The notes: generated from the letters alone by a model not told the origin. Counted from the first letter of the stretch, positions 33,522 to 43,217 are shown. The stretch is DNA of 64,000 nucleotides from an uncultured Rivibacter sp. (GCA_946481025.1 CAMLNA010000004.1:23889-87888); one strand, 5' to 3'. Made by a program: numbers and translations.

Positions 33522-35702
33522 ATGACCTCCAGATCCCAGCCTTCCACTTCCCTGCCGCCACAGCCGGCAAGCCCCCGCCAGCCCACTCAGCGTGAACCGG
33601 AGCCACTGCGCGGCGCCGACGCGCTGCCGCCCGGCAGCCTGCTGGGCGAGTTCGAGATCGAATGCGTGCTGAGCGAAAACGCCCGCGGCATCGTCTACCT
33701 GGCCATCGACCCGGTGCTGCAGCGGCGCGTGGCCATCCGCGAATACATGCCCATGGCCTGGGCCACCCGCGGCCATGGCGGCCAGGTGGTGCTGCGCTCA
33801 CCCGCCAAGCTGCCCGAATTCGTGAGCGGCCAGCGCGCCTTCATCAACGAAGCGCAGGCGCTGGTGCGCTTCGACCACCCGTCGCTCATGCGCGTGTTCC
33901 GCTGCTGGGAGGCCAACCGCACCGCCTACGTGGCCACGCCCTGCTACGAAGGCAAGACCCTGCAGCAGGTGCGCGACGAGATGTCGCAGCCGCCTTCCGA
34001 GGCCTGGCTGCGCGCGCTGCTGGAGCCGCTGCTCGAGGCGCTGCAGCTGCTGCACGGCGCCTCGGTCCATCACCTGAACCTCACGCCCGAGCACATCCTG
34101 CTGCTGCCCGACGGCAAGCCGGTGCTCTTCGACCTGGGCATGCGGGCCGACGGAGGCCGCCTGGGGGCCGACAAGAGCCTGCTGAACCCGGCCTATGCGC
34201 CCATCGAGCAGTACGCAGAGACGGAACAGCTGCGCGTGGGGCCCTGGACCGACCTCTACTCGCTGGCGGCGGTCGTGTATTTCTGCGTGAGCGGGCGCGC
34301 CCCGCTGCCGGCCACCGCGCGGGCCGTCGGCGACGCGCAGGTGTCGCTCTCCGACCTCGTGGGCCGGCTCGGCCAGCAGTACGTGGGCCCGCGCTATGGC
34401 CGAAGCTTTCTCGAAGCCTTCGACTGGGCGCTGGCGGTGCGCCCGCAAGACCGGCCGCACCGTGTGGCGCAGTTGCGCCAGGTGCTGAGCGGTCCGGCTT
34501 CGGCCGCTGCAGCGGCGCCTGCCGAAGAACCGGCGCGCCCGGCATGGGCAGACGCGCCCGCGCGCGAGATGGCCCCTGAATTTCAGCCGACCGCGCAGCA
34601 GGAACCCTCGTTCGCCGATGTGCCGCAATGGTTCGCGCCGCCGCAGCGGCCTGCCGCAGCCCCGGGCGGCGCGGCCGCGCCGGCGGCGCCGCTTTCGCCG
34701 CGCGAGCTCGGCGAGCGACTGCATGCCACCGTGAAGAGCGCCACCACGGCGGCCGCGTTCGAGCGTGCCAAGCGCCCGCCCGAACCTCGTCTGGGCGGGC
34801 TGGGCGGCGCGACCGGCGGCGCCGCTGCCGCACCGGACTTCGAGGCGTCCATCCAGCAGGCCCTGCAATCGGCAGCCAGCTCGATCGAGGCCGATGACCG
34901 GTATGCCTCCCGCTTCGGCGACGCTCAGGCCTCGCGGTTCGGGCTGGACGCACCCGGCGCCATGGCGCCCGCGGCGGGCGACGGCCCGGCCGGGGCACGG
35001 CTTGCGGCGGAAGGGGCGTTCGAGCGCCCGCGGTGGCGGCGGCGCACCCCCTGGTGGCGCCGCTCGGGTGTGCGCTGGGGCGGCAGCATGGTGGCGATCG
35101 CCGTGCTGGCATGGCTGAGCGCCACCGAATGGGATGACCAGCGCCTGTCCGAACGGGTGATGGACACCATGGCCCGCGCCCTGCGCCCCGCGCAGGAGGC
35201 CCAGGGCCCCACGATTTCGAGCCAGGCGCCGGCGGTGGCTGCGGCGCCTGCGGCATCGGGCGCGTCGGCGGCGGCGCCCACCGTCGCGGCGGCTGCGCAG
35301 ACGCCCCCGGCGCAAACTCTGCCGGCGCCGGTACCTGCACCGGTGGCCGATGCGCCGGTGGCCGCCGCCAAGCCCGTCGGCCCCGAGACGGTGGCCGGCT
35401 CCGGCACGGCCACCGCCGAAGCCGCCCCGCCGGCTGAGCCTGCGCCACCGGTGGACGACGAGCCGCCGAAGGACGCGGCCAAGTCGTCCACGAAGGTTGC
35501 TTCGGTGAAGGCGGGCGAAAGCCCCAGGAAGCGCGAAAGCCGCAAGGCAGCCGCCGCGGAGGAGTCCACGCCCCGCGCCGCCTGCGGCAATCGGGTGCAG
35601 TTCTCCCTGTACTACTGCATGCAGACCCAGTGCAGGAAGTCGCAGTACTACAAGCATCCGCAGTGCCGCGCGCTGCGCGAGCGCGACACGGTGCAGGACT
35701 GA
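33522..35702 (+). CDS. Membrane-anchored Ser/Thr kinase-like protein, probable pseudokinase
   Basis: A 726-residue protein. Residues 43-315 have the fold order of bacterial Ser/Thr kinases of the V-A-I-K-E-Y-M-P type, but catalytic positions are changed: the Gly-rich loop is degenerate (S-E-N-A-R-G), the VAIK lysine is Arg73, the HRD loop reads H184-L-N186-L-T188-P-E-H, so the catalytic Asp, Lys and Asn are replaced, while DFG keeps its Asp (D204-L-G). The alpha-C Glu (E110) and N-P-A-Y-A-P-I-E-Q-Y remain. A Pro/Ala-rich linker leads to a membrane span near 521-536, then a periplasmic Ala/Pro-rich segment and a C-terminal knot with four Cys (C-G-N-R-V-Q-F, Y-Y-C-M-Q-T-Q-C, H-P-Q-C). It probably acts as a scaffold. 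The M14 peptidase gene starts 17 bases later. Confidence 0.85.
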   Translation: MTSRSQPSTSLPPQPASPRQPTQREPEPLRGADALPPGSLLGEFEIECVLSENARGIVYLAIDPVLQRRVAIREYMPMAWATRGHGGQVVLRSPAKLPEFVSGQRAFINEAQALVRFDHPSLMRVFRCWEANRTAYVATPCYEGKTLQQVRDEMSQPPSEAWLRALLEPLLEALQLLHGASVHHLNLTPEHILLLPDGKPVLFDLGMRADGGRLGADKSLLNPAYAPIEQYAETEQLRVGPWTDLYSLAAVVYFCVSGRAPLPATARAVGDAQVSLSDLVGRLGQQYVGPRYGRSFLEAFDWALAVRPQDRPHRVAQLRQVLSGPASAAAAAPAEEPARPAWADAPAREMAPEFQPTAQQEPSFADVPQWFAPPQRPAAAPGGAAAPAAPLSPRELGERLHATVKSATTAAAFERAKRPPEPRLGGLGGATGGAAAAPDFEASIQQALQSAASSIEADDRYASRFGDAQASRFGLDAPGAMAPAAGDGPAGARLAAEGAFERPRWRRRTPWWRRSGVRWGGSMVAIAVLAWLSATEWDDQRLSERVMDTMARALRPAQEAQGPTISSQAPAVAAAPAASGASAAAPTVAAAAQTPPAQTLPAPVPAPVADAPVAAAKPVGPETVAGSGTATAEAAPPAEPAPPVDDEPPKDAAKSSTKVASVKAGESPRKRESRKAAAAEESTPRAACGNRVQFSLYYCMQTQCRKSQYYKHPQCRALRERDTVQD

Positions 35703-35719
35703 CCCGCAGAACCGTCCCT

Positions 35720-37315
35720 ATGACGCCGCAAAAGGCTTCGGCCTGGATCATGGCCCTCGCCGCCGGTGCGGCATGGGCACAGTTCGAGCCGGCCCGCGTC
35801 AAGCCCGAACCCGACGCGGTGGCCGCGCGCTTTGCCGACCCGGACGTGCGCTACGGCTCGCCCGGCCTGCGCCGCGGCCGCACCGATTTCGCGAGCCATG
35901 CAGAGGCCCTGGAATTCGCCGAAGGTCTGGCGAAACGCTCCCGCGACCTGAAGGTCGAGCTGCTGGGCTCGTCGCAGCAGGGCCGTGCGATGCCGCTGCT
36001 CGTGCTGGCCAAGGGTGCCGTGGTCGATCCGAAGCTGCCCACCGTGCTGGTGCTCGGCCAGCAGCACGGCAACGAGCCTGCCGGCGGCGAAGCCGCGCTG
36101 GCGCTGGCCGAGCAGCTCGCGAGCCCCCGGCAGGGGCCACTGCTCGAACGGGTGAACGTGCTGATCGTGCCGCGCGCCAACCCCGACGGCGCCGAGAAGT
36201 TCGCACGCACCACCGCCAGCGGCATCGACGTGAACCGCGACCACCTGCTGCTGCAGACGCCCGAAGGCCGCCTGCTGGCCAGCGTGGCCGCGCGCTACAA
36301 GCCGCAGGTCGTGCTCGACCTCCACGAGTTCACCGTCGGCGACCGCTGGGTCAACAAGTTCGGCGTGTTCCAGAAGTACGACGCGCTGCTGCAGGCTGCC
36401 ACGGTGGGCAACATGGACCCCGGCCTCGCCGCCGCCGCGCAGTCCGACTACGTGAGCCGCATCCAGCGCACGCTCGAGGCTGCGGGCCAGAGCGTGTTCC
36501 TCTACCACACGACCTCGCCCAACGTGGCCGACAAGGTGGTCGCCATGGGCGGGGTGCAGCCCGACACCGGCCGCAACGTCGGCGGGCTGCGACATGCGGT
36601 GAGCCTGCTCATCGAGACGCGCGGCGTGGGCATCGGCCGCGCCCACTTCGCGCGTCGCGTGCATGCGCATGTGCTGGCGGCCACCAGCGTGATCGAGACC
36701 GCGGCGGAGCAGGGCGGCAGGCTGCTCGCACTGGTGCGCGATGCCGAAGCGGGCGCAGCCGCTTCGGCCTGCAAGGGCGACCTCGTGGTCGAGGCGGGCC
36801 ACACGCCGCGCCAGCAGACCCTGAGCTTCCTCGATGCCCGCACCGGCGAGGAACGGAGCATCGAGGTGGCGTGGCGCTCCGCGCTCGAACTGCAGGTTCG
36901 CCGCAGCCGGCCCCGGCCCTGCGGCTACCTTCTCGCGGCCAGCGAAACCCAGGCGGTCGAGCGGCTGCGCGCCCTGGGCGTGCAGGTGTGGCGCGTCGCA
37001 GGGCCCGGCGAGTGGCAGGTGGAGCGCTACGTGGTCACCGCTGCCGACGAAGGCCAGCGCCAGGACGCGCGTGGCGCCATCGAGGACGGCCAGAACATCC
37101 GCATGTTGCAGGTGCGCACGGAGCCGGCCCGCGACCAGGTGCCGGCTGGCAGCCTCTATGTGCCGATGGCCCAGCCGCTGGCGCCCCTGGTGGGCGCGGC
37201 CCTCGAGCCCGATTCGCAGAACAGCTACGTCGCCAACCGACTGCTCGAACTCGAAGGCGGCAAGCTGCTGCGGGTGCTGGCGGCGCCACCTGCGGCCGTG
37301 CTGGTGTGGCCTTGA
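35720..37315 (+). CDS. M14 family zinc carboxypeptidase, exported
   Basis: A 531-residue protein with a short signal peptide (I-M-A-L-A-A-G-A-A-W-A-Q). The zinc site is Q-Q-H-G-N-E-P-A-G-G (H-x2-E) with the distal His in L-D-L-H-E-F; N-P-D-G and D-V-N-R-D-H bind substrate carboxylate and L-L-I-E-T-R-G supplies the catalytic Glu. This is the M14 carboxypeptidase order, with a C-terminal extension of about 200 residues. It would act in the periplasm on peptides, perhaps cell-wall peptides. It is 17 bases downstream of the pseudokinase gene, so the pair is probably one operon. Confidence 0.87.
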   Translation: MTPQKASAWIMALAAGAAWAQFEPARVKPEPDAVAARFADPDVRYGSPGLRRGRTDFASHAEALEFAEGLAKRSRDLKVELLGSSQQGRAMPLLVLAKGAVVDPKLPTVLVLGQQHGNEPAGGEAALALAEQLASPRQGPLLERVNVLIVPRANPDGAEKFARTTASGIDVNRDHLLLQTPEGRLLASVAARYKPQVVLDLHEFTVGDRWVNKFGVFQKYDALLQAATVGNMDPGLAAAAQSDYVSRIQRTLEAAGQSVFLYHTTSPNVADKVVAMGGVQPDTGRNVGGLRHAVSLLIETRGVGIGRAHFARRVHAHVLAATSVIETAAEQGGRLLALVRDAEAGAAASACKGDLVVEAGHTPRQQTLSFLDARTGEERSIEVAWRSALELQVRRSRPRPCGYLLAASETQAVERLRALGVQVWRVAGPGEWQVERYVVTAADEGQRQDARGAIEDGQNIRMLQVRTEPARDQVPAGSLYVPMAQPLAPLVGAALEPDSQNSYVANRLLELEGGKLLRVLAAPPAAVLVWP

Positions 37316-37339
37316 CGCTGTACGTCGCCGCGACGAATG

Positions 37340-37361
37340 AATTTCTGTATTGACAGAAATT
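37340..37361. promoter_or_regulatory. Operator 1 of the GbsR/MarR-type regulator
   Basis: AATTTCTGT-ATTG-ACAGAAATT is a perfect 9-bp inverted repeat with a 4-base spacer, 15 bases upstream of the regulator ATG. The same 8-bp core arms and 4-base spacing recur at 37984-38003. TTGACA at 37350-37355 lies inside and could be a -35, with TACGAT at 37372-37377 as -10. Confidence 0.8.
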
Positions 37362-37375
37362 TCAGTGGGGATACG

Positions 37376-37966
37376 ATGCCGGCCATGGAGCTTTCACCGA
37401 CCCTGACCCGCTTCGTGCTGCACTGGGGCGAAATGGGCACCCGCTGGGGTGTCAACCGCACCGTCGCGCAGATCCATGCGCTGCTTTACATCACCGGCCG
37501 GCCCATGCATGCCGAGGAAATCGCCGACACGCTGCAGGTGGCCCGTTCCAACGTGAGCACCAGCATCCGCGAGCTGCAGGGCTGGAAGCTGGTGCGCCTC
37601 GTGCACGTTCCCGGCGACCGGCGCGACCATTTCGAGACGTCCACCCAGGTGTGGGAGTTGTTCCGCACCGTGGTGCGCGAGCGGCAGCAGCGCGAGATCG
37701 CCCCCACCATCGCCGTGCTGCAGGAGCTGCTGGCCGATCCGGCCATCAGCAAGGACCCGGCCTCGGCGAAGCTGCGCATCAAGGAAACGCTGGAGCTGCT
37801 GCAGACCCTCACCGCCTGGAGCGACGAGATGCTGCGGCTCGACACCGAAACGCTCACCAAGGTGCTGCGGCTGGGCGCCCGGATCAAGAAGCTGCTGGGG
37901 CGCGACGTGGCGCCGGAGGCCGAGGCCGCTCGGCCCGCTTCGCCGGCCGATCTGCTGGGACCTTGA
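37376..37966 (+). CDS. GbsR/MarR family transcriptional regulator
   Basis: A 196-residue winged-helix regulator. L-H-A-E-E-I-A-D-T-L-Q-V-A-R-S-N-V-S-T-S-I-R-E-L (with Met before H) is the DNA-recognition helix-turn-helix and H-V-P-G-D-R-R-D-H-F the wing, typical of GbsR/YvaV-type MarR relatives; the C-terminal half is helical and dimerising. A perfect inverted repeat lies just upstream and an identical-core copy just downstream of the gene, so it probably represses itself and the next genes. If the TTGACA/TACGAT promoter is real, transcription would start at about 37384 and the second ATG (37385) would be used on a leaderless message. Confidence 0.85.
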   Translation: MPAMELSPTLTRFVLHWGEMGTRWGVNRTVAQIHALLYITGRPMHAEEIADTLQVARSNVSTSIRELQGWKLVRLVHVPGDRRDHFETSTQVWELFRTVVRERQQREIAPTIAVLQELLADPAISKDPASAKLRIKETLELLQTLTAWSDEMLRLDTETLTKVLRLGARIKKLLGRDVAPEAEAARPASPADLLGP

Positions 37967-37983
37967 AATTTTTTTGGCTCGAC

Positions 37984-38003
37984 ATTTCTGTTTTGACAGA
38001 AAT
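37984..38003. promoter_or_regulatory. Operator 2 of the GbsR/MarR-type regulator
   Basis: ATTTCTGT-TTTG-ACAGAAAT has exactly the same arms and spacing as operator 1, and stands 12 bases upstream of the DCC1-like gene and just after the regulator stop. It implies that the downstream genes have their own regulated promoter. The Shine-Dalgarno AGGTGA at 38007-38012 lies immediately after it. Confidence 0.8.
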
Positions 38004-38015
38004 AACAGGTGAAAA

Positions 38016-38459
38016 ATGATTGCATCGATCTACCCCCTCACGCTGCTCTACGACCGGAGTTGCCTGGTCTGCCAGACCGAGATGGACGCGCTGCGCGACC
38101 GCGACGCGGCCCACGGCCGCCTGCGTTTCGTCGACATCAGCGAGGCCGGCTTCGACCCAGCGCCCTACGGCAGGACGCTGGCCGAGCTGAACGCGGTCAT
38201 CCACGGCGTCACGGCCGATGGCCGGCTGGTGAGCGGCATGGAGACGCTGCGCCTGGCGTATGCGGCCGCCGGCCTGGGCTGGATGCTGCGGCCCACCGGC
38301 TGGCCGCTGCTGCAGCCGCTGTTCGACCGTGCCTATGCCGGCTTCGCGCGGCGCCGCTACGGCATCTCGGCTGCCTTCGCGCCGGTGCTCGAGCGGGCGG
38401 CTGCCTGGCGCACCGCACGGCGTTTGCAGCGCTGCCAGGGTGGCCGCTGCGACCTTTGA
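38016..38459 (+). CDS. DCC1-like thiol-disulfide oxidoreductase family protein (DUF393)
   Basis: A 147-residue protein. L-L-Y-D-R-S-C-L-V-C near the start is the D-x-x-C-x-x-C motif that names the DCC family and suggests a thioredoxin-like redox site. L-R-F-V-D-I-S and the later D-G-R-L-V-S-G-M-E-T-L-R match the D-G-x-x-x-x-G family region. There is no signal peptide. Preceded by operator 2 and AGGTGA, and followed 27 bases later by the SDR-DoxX fusion, it seems to be the first gene of a regulator-controlled operon. The redox partner is unknown. Confidence 0.87.
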   Translation: MIASIYPLTLLYDRSCLVCQTEMDALRDRDAAHGRLRFVDISEAGFDPAPYGRTLAELNAVIHGVTADGRLVSGMETLRLAYAAAGLGWMLRPTGWPLLQPLFDRAYAGFARRRYGISAAFAPVLERAAAWRTARRLQRCQGGRCDL

Positions 38460-38486
38460 TCGAACAACCCCGAGAGTGAGGCAGTC

Positions 38487-39854
38487 ATGAGAGTCCTCGT
38501 GTGTGGAGCCACCGGCTGCATCGGCAGCGCCATCGCAGCCGGCCTGCGCGCCCATGGGCATGTGGTGGTGGCGGCGCATCGCGGAGCGCCCGAGCACCCC
38601 GATCACCTGGCCATCGACTACGCCGAGTCGCTCACGCCGGTGCAATGGGCGCAGCGCCTGCAGGCTGCCGGCGGGTTCGACGTGGTGGTCAATGCGGTGG
38701 GCGTGCTGATGCCCGCCGGCGAGGCCACGTTCGAGCGGGTGCACACCCACGGGCCGATCGCGCTGTTCCGCGGCGCTGCGCTGGCCGGCGTGCGGCGCAT
38801 CGTGCAGATCTCGGCGCTCGGGGTGGGCCGCGGGCCCGAAGGCCTGCGCACGCCCTACGCGATGAGCAAGCTGCTGGCCGACGAGGCGCTGGTCGAGATC
38901 GGCCAAGCGAGCGGCGGCCGCACCGACTGGGCCATCGTGCGCCCGAGCCTCGTCTACGGCCCGCGCAGCCAGAGCGCTGCGCTGTTCCGCCTGCTCGCCA
39001 GCCTGCCGGTGGTGAGCCTGCCCGGCCGAGGCCAGCAGCGCGTGCAGCCCATCCACGTGACGGAGCTGGCCGAATGCGTGTGCCGCATGGTCGAGCACGC
39101 GGCGCCGATCGGCCGCGTCGTCGAGCTGGGCGGGCCGCAGGTGCTCGGCTACCGCGAGATGCTGGCCCGCTACCGCGCCGCGCAGGGCCTGGCCGACCCG
39201 CTGTGGCTTCCGGTGCCGATGCCGCTGATGCGCCTGGGCGCTTGGTGCGCCCAGGCCCTGCCGCAGAAGGTGTTCAGCCCGGACACGCTCGCCATGCTGG
39301 AGCGGGGCAACACCACGCTGCGCAACGGCGCGCGCGAATGGCTGGGCCGCGAGGCCACGCCGATGCACGAGGCCTTGTGGCACGAAGCGCCGACCGTGGG
39401 CACGCTGCCCGCGCCGCTGCACTTCGCGCTGCGATGCACGCTCTCGGCGATGTGGCTCTACACGGCGCTCGTCACCGCCCTGATGCCGCAGGCGTCGCGG
39501 GTGCTCGAGCTGCTGGCACGTTGCGGCTTCGAAGGCCAGGCCGGCGTGGCGGTGATGTGGGCTTCGTGTTCGCTCAACACGGTGCTGGGCCTGTGGCTGC
39601 TGCTGCGCCCCAATGCCTGGGCCTATGCCTTCCAGGCGGCCGCCGTGCTCGGCTACACCACCACCGCCGCCTGGAACATGCCCGAGCTCACCATCGACCA
39701 TTGCGGCCCGCTCATCAAGAACCTGCCGGTGCTGGGCCTGCTTCTGCTCCTGTGGGGCACGGCCTCGGGCGGGCCCGCCCGCGCCAGCGCGAATAATCGG
39801 CCGCATGCCGACCTCGCCCCCGCCGCCCTGGAGCGCCGCCACCGAATGGTTTGA
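38487..39854 (+). CDS. NAD(P)-binding SDR/NmrA-like protein fused to a DoxX-like membrane domain
   Basis: A 455-residue fusion. Residues 1-290 are an extended SDR-like domain with [10 protein letters not shown] as the dinucleotide-binding loop, V-V-N-A-V-G-V in place of N-A-A-G, and Y-A-M-S-K as the catalytic Y-x3-K. From about residue 310 four membrane spans follow, with M-W-L-Y-T-A-L-V-T, and [18 protein letters not shown] as in DoxX-like (DUF4345-type) proteins. The combination is known in proteobacteria, but its substrate is not. It overlaps the helicase gene by 50 bp in another frame, so the two are probably co-transcribed. Confidence 0.85.
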   Translation: MRVLVCGATGCIGSAIAAGLRAHGHVVVAAHRGAPEHPDHLAIDYAESLTPVQWAQRLQAAGGFDVVVNAVGVLMPAGEATFERVHTHGPIALFRGAALAGVRRIVQISALGVGRGPEGLRTPYAMSKLLADEALVEIGQASGGRTDWAIVRPSLVYGPRSQSAALFRLLASLPVVSLPGRGQQRVQPIHVTELAECVCRMVEHAAPIGRVVELGGPQVLGYREMLARYRAAQGLADPLWLPVPMPLMRLGAWCAQALPQKVFSPDTLAMLERGNTTLRNGAREWLGREATPMHEALWHEAPTVGTLPAPLHFALRCTLSAMWLYTALVTALMPQASRVLELLARCGFEGQAGVAVMWASCSLNTVLGLWLLLRPNAWAYAFQAAAVLGYTTTAAWNMPELTIDHCGPLIKNLPVLGLLLLLWGTASGGPARASANNRPHADLAPAALERRHRMV

Positions 39855-42300
39855 TGCGCGCGGCTGGCGGCCCTTCGACTTCCAGCGCGAAGTCTGGGCC
39901 GCGGCGGCGGCCGGCCGGAGCGGCCTGCTGCATGCCACCACCGGCGCGGGCAAGACCTATGCGGTGTGGTTCGGTGCCCTGGGCCGCTGGCGGGCGCTGG
40001 GCGGCGATCCGGCGTCTCGCCATGCCGAGCCGCTGCGGGTGCTGTGGATCACACCGATGCGCGCACTGGCCGCCGACACCACGCGGGCGATCACGCTGCC
40101 GCTGGCCGGCATCGCGCCGTCATGGACGGTGGGCGTGCGAACCGGCGACACGCCGGCGGCCGAGCGCGCGAAGCAGGACAGGCGCTACCCGAGTGCGCTG
40201 GTCACGACGCCGGAATCGCTGTCCCTCATGCTCACCCGCGAGAACGTGCGCGAGGAGCTGGCATCGCTGCAGTTCGTCATCGTCGACGAGTGGCATGAGC
40301 TCATGGGCAGCAAGCGCGGCGTGCAGGTGCAGCTGGCGCTGGCGCGGCTCAAGCGCTGGAACCCGCAGCTCGTGGTGTGGGCGCTGAGCGCCACGCTGGG
40401 CAACCTGGAAGAGGCCGCGCGCGTGCTGCTGGCCCACGACGAGGGTCTGCTGGTGCGCGGGCGCATCGACAAGTCGCTCGTCATCGACACGCTGCTGCCG
40501 GCCGATCCCGGCCGCTTCTCGTGGGCGGGCCACCTGGGCAGCCAGATGCAGCAGCCGGTCATCGAGGAGATCGAACGCAGCGGCACCACGCTGGTGTTCA
40601 CCAACGTGCGTTCGCAAGCCGAGATCTGGTACCAGCTTCTCCTGCAGGAGCGCCCCGAATGGGCCGGCCTGGTGGCGTTGCACCATGGCTCGCTCGACAA
40701 GGCGGTGCGCGAATGGGTGGAGCTGGGCCTGAAGGAGGGGCGGCTCAAGGCGGTGGTGGCCACCTCGTCGCTCGACCTGGGCGTGGATTTCCTGCCGGTG
40801 GAGCGGGTGCTGCAGATCGGTTCGGCCAAGGGGGTGGCGCGGCTGCTGCAGCGCGCCGGCCGCAGCGGCCATGCCCCGGGCCGGCCATCGCGCGTGACGC
40901 TGGTGCCTACCCACACCATGGAGCTGGTGGAAGCGGCGGCGGCGCGGCGCGCGGCGCAGGCCGGCCACGTCGAGCGCCGCGATTCGCCGGCCAAGCCGCT
41001 CGACGTGCTGGTGCAGCACCTGGTGACGGTGGCCCTGGGCGGCGGCTTCACGGCCGATGCGATGTACGACGAGGTGCGCGCGAGCCATGCCTACCGCGAC
41101 CTCACCCGCGAGGAATTCGACTGGGCGCTGGGCTTCGTGGAGCGCGGCGGCGCGAGCCTGGGCGCCTACCCCGAGTACCACCGCGTGCAGCAGGTCGACG
41201 GCGTCTACCGCGTGCCCGATCGCGGCATCGCCAAGCGCCACAGGCTGCAGGTGGGCACCATCGTCTCCGACGCGTCGATGCAGGTGCGGTGGATGAGCGG
41301 CGGCACGCTGGGCACCATCGAGGAGGGCTTCATCGCCCGGCTGCGCAAGGGCGACCATTTCGTGTTCGCCGGCCGCGTGCTCGAATACGTGCGCACGCAG
41401 GACATGGCCGCCTATGTGCGCCGAGCCACCAGGAAGAAGGGCATCGTGCCGGCCTGGTCGGGCAGCAAGATGCAGTTGTCGGCCGAGCTGGCCGGCTCGG
41501 TGCTCGAGATGCTGCAGGCGGCCGCCCAGGGTGACTTCACCGAGCCGGAGATGGCGGCTGCCGCGCCGATGCTGCGCACCCAGGCCAAGCTGTCGCGCCT
41601 GCCCACGCCGCACAGTCTGCTGATCGAGCGGCATCAGTCGCGCGAAGGCCAGCACCTGTACGTGTACTCGTTTGCCGGCCGCAACGCCAACCTCGGCCTG
41701 GCCTCGCTGCTCGCGTACCGCCTGGCCCGCAACGCCCCCAACACCTTCAGCCTCTCGTTCAACGACTACGGCTTCGAGCTGCTGAGCGCCTTGCCGGTCG
41801 ACCCGACGCCGCTGCTCGACAAGCGCGTGCTGGCGCCCGACGACCTGCTGCACGACGTGCTGGCCAGCCTCAACTCGGGCGAACTCTCGCAGCGGCGCTT
41901 CCGCGAGATCGCGCGGGTGGCCGGCCTGGTGTTCAGCGGCTACCCCGGCGCGCCCAAGAGCCTCAAGCAGCTGCAGGCGTCGAGCTCGCTCTTCTACGAG
42001 GTGTTTCGCAAGTACGATGCCGGCAACCTGCTGCTGAGCCAGGCCGACAACGAGGTGCTGAGCCAGGAGCTGGACATCCGGCGCATCGCGGCAGCGCTGC
42101 ATGACATGAGGTCGAAGCAGATCGAATTCGTCGAGCTCGAAGTGCCCAGCCCGATGAGCCTGCCGCTGATGGTGGAGCGTTTCCGCGAACAGCTCAGCAC
42201 CGAAAAACTCAAGGACCGACTGGAACGCATGCTCAAGGATATGAACGCCGCCGCCGAGGCGCAGCCGCAACAGGCGCCGGCCAGGAGGAAGCGCCCATGA
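39805..42300 (+). CDS. Ligase-associated DEXH-box helicase (Lhr-core type)
   Basis: An 831-residue superfamily 2 helicase. Q-motif region P-F-D-F-Q-R-E-V-W, Walker [10 protein letters not shown], motif Ib [13 protein letters not shown] box V-D-E-W-H-E-L, S-A-T-L-G-N, and motif [10 protein letters not shown] are all seen, followed by the winged-helix and C-terminal domains of Lhr-core enzymes. This is the ligase-associated subgroup, normally encoded with the exonuclease and ATP-dependent ligase found here at 9.5 and 13.4 kb. It should unwind or remodel DNA in repair. The start ATG lies inside the SDR gene; the stop overlaps the next gene by 4 bp. Confidence 0.93.
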   Translation: MPTSPPPPWSAATEWFDARGWRPFDFQREVWAAAAAGRSGLLHATTGAGKTYAVWFGALGRWRALGGDPASRHAEPLRVLWITPMRALAADTTRAITLPLAGIAPSWTVGVRTGDTPAAERAKQDRRYPSALVTTPESLSLMLTRENVREELASLQFVIVDEWHELMGSKRGVQVQLALARLKRWNPQLVVWALSATLGNLEEAARVLLAHDEGLLVRGRIDKSLVIDTLLPADPGRFSWAGHLGSQMQQPVIEEIERSGTTLVFTNVRSQAEIWYQLLLQERPEWAGLVALHHGSLDKAVREWVELGLKEGRLKAVVATSSLDLGVDFLPVERVLQIGSAKGVARLLQRAGRSGHAPGRPSRVTLVPTHTMELVEAAAARRAAQAGHVERRDSPAKPLDVLVQHLVTVALGGGFTADAMYDEVRASHAYRDLTREEFDWALGFVERGGASLGAYPEYHRVQQVDGVYRVPDRGIAKRHRLQVGTIVSDASMQVRWMSGGTLGTIEEGFIARLRKGDHFVFAGRVLEYVRTQDMAAYVRRATRKKGIVPAWSGSKMQLSAELAGSVLEMLQAAAQGDFTEPEMAAAAPMLRTQAKLSRLPTPHSLLIERHQSREGQHLYVYSFAGRNANLGLASLLAYRLARNAPNTFSLSFNDYGFELLSALPVDPTPLLDKRVLAPDDLLHDVLASLNSGELSQRRFREIARVAGLVFSGYPGAPKSLKQLQASSSLFYEVFRKYDAGNLLLSQADNEVLSQELDIRRIAAALHDMRSKQIEFVELEVPSPMSLPLMVERFREQLSTEKLKDRLERMLKDMNAAAEAQPQQAPARRKRP

Positions 42301-42698
42301 ACAACAGGCTCGGCAAGCTTTTCGGGGCTGCCAACCGCGCCAGGCTGGCCACCTACCTGCTGGCCTTGTGGAAGCTCTTCACGCACCCGCAAACGCCGCG
42401 GGCCGCGAAGCTCGTCGCCATTGCGGTGCTCGCCTACGCGGTGAGCCCCATCGACCTGATTCCGGATTTCATTCCGGTGCTGGGCCTGCTCGACGAGGTG
42501 GTGCTCGTTCCGCTGGGCATCGCCCTCGTGGTGAAGCTGACCCCGCGGCCGCTGTGGGAAGCGCGGCTGCGCGAGGCCGAGGCCGGCCGCGACAAGCTGC
42601 CGCGGCTGCTGTGGGGCGCGGTGGTCATCGTGCTCGTGTGGCTGCTGGTGCTGGGGCTGGCCGGCTGGGGCGTGGCGCGTTGGCTCGGCTACCTGTGA
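42297..42698 (+). CDS. YkvA/DUF1232 family membrane protein
   Basis: A 133-residue protein. The DUF1232 core [44 protein letters not shown] (here broken by hyphens) covers residues 20-67; S-P-I-D-L-I-P-D is the diagnostic string. A C-terminal membrane span ([13 protein letters not shown]) follows. Function is unknown. It overlaps the helicase by ATGA and the nuclease gene by GTGA, indicating tight translational coupling on both sides. Confidence 0.9.
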   Translation: MNNRLGKLFGAANRARLATYLLALWKLFTHPQTPRAAKLVAIAVLAYAVSPIDLIPDFIPVLGLLDEVVLVPLGIALVVKLTPRPLWEARLREAEAGRDKLPRLLWGAVVIVLVWLLVLGLAGWGVARWLGYL

Positions 42699-43201
42699 GG
42701 GCGCTGCTGGCAAGCGCGGCGCTGCTGGCCGCGTTGTGCGGCTCAGCGGCGGCCAGGCCGCATGAGCGGGTGCTGCAGGGCACCGTCACGCACGTGAGCG
42801 ACGGCGACACCTTGTGGATCCGCACCGCGGCGGCCGACAGGCGGCCGCTCAAGCTGCGGCTGGCCGGCATTGACGCGCCCGAACGCTGCCAGGCGCACGG
42901 CGAAGCATCCCGGCAGGCCCTGCAAGGGCGGCTGATGGGGCGCGAGGTCGTGGCCGTGACCCAGGCCGTGGACGTGCATGGCCGCGTCGTCGCGCGCGTG
43001 CAGGAACACGGCACGGACGTGGCGGCGTGGCTGGTGACGCAGGGGCATGCGTGGTCGCCCGGCTACCGGGGACGGCCCGGCGTGTATGCCGGGGAAGAGG
43101 CGAGTGCCCGGCGGCAGCGCAAGGGCTTGTTCGCCGATCCCGAGGCCATGACGCCCCGGGAATTCAGGCGCCGCCACGGCCCGTGCCTCGATAGGCGGTG
43201 A
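42695..43201 (+). CDS. Exported thermonuclease-like protein (SNase fold)
   Basis: A 168-residue protein starting at GTG, overlapping the previous stop. A signal peptide of about 20 residues (L-L-A-S-A-A-L-L-A-A-L-C-G-S-A-A-A) precedes the staphylococcal nuclease domain: V-S-D-G-D-T-L-W-I, L-K-L-R-L-A-G-I-D-A-P-E, and V-V-A-R-V near residue 100. The Asp pair and the R-L-x-G-I-D-A-P-E motif are catalytic in SNase; the usual D-R-Y-G-R-x-V-A stretch reads D-V-H-G-R-V-V-A. It probably degrades nucleic acid in the periplasm or outside. A perfect long hairpin follows the gene. Confidence 0.88.
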   Translation: MRALLASAALLAALCGSAAARPHERVLQGTVTHVSDGDTLWIRTAAADRRPLKLRLAGIDAPERCQAHGEASRQALQGRLMGREVVAVTQAVDVHGRVVARVQEHGTDVAAWLVTQGHAWSPGYRGRPGVYAGEEASARRQRKGLFADPEAMTPREFRRRHGPCLDRR

Positions 43202-43217
43202 AGGCAGGCTGAACGCA

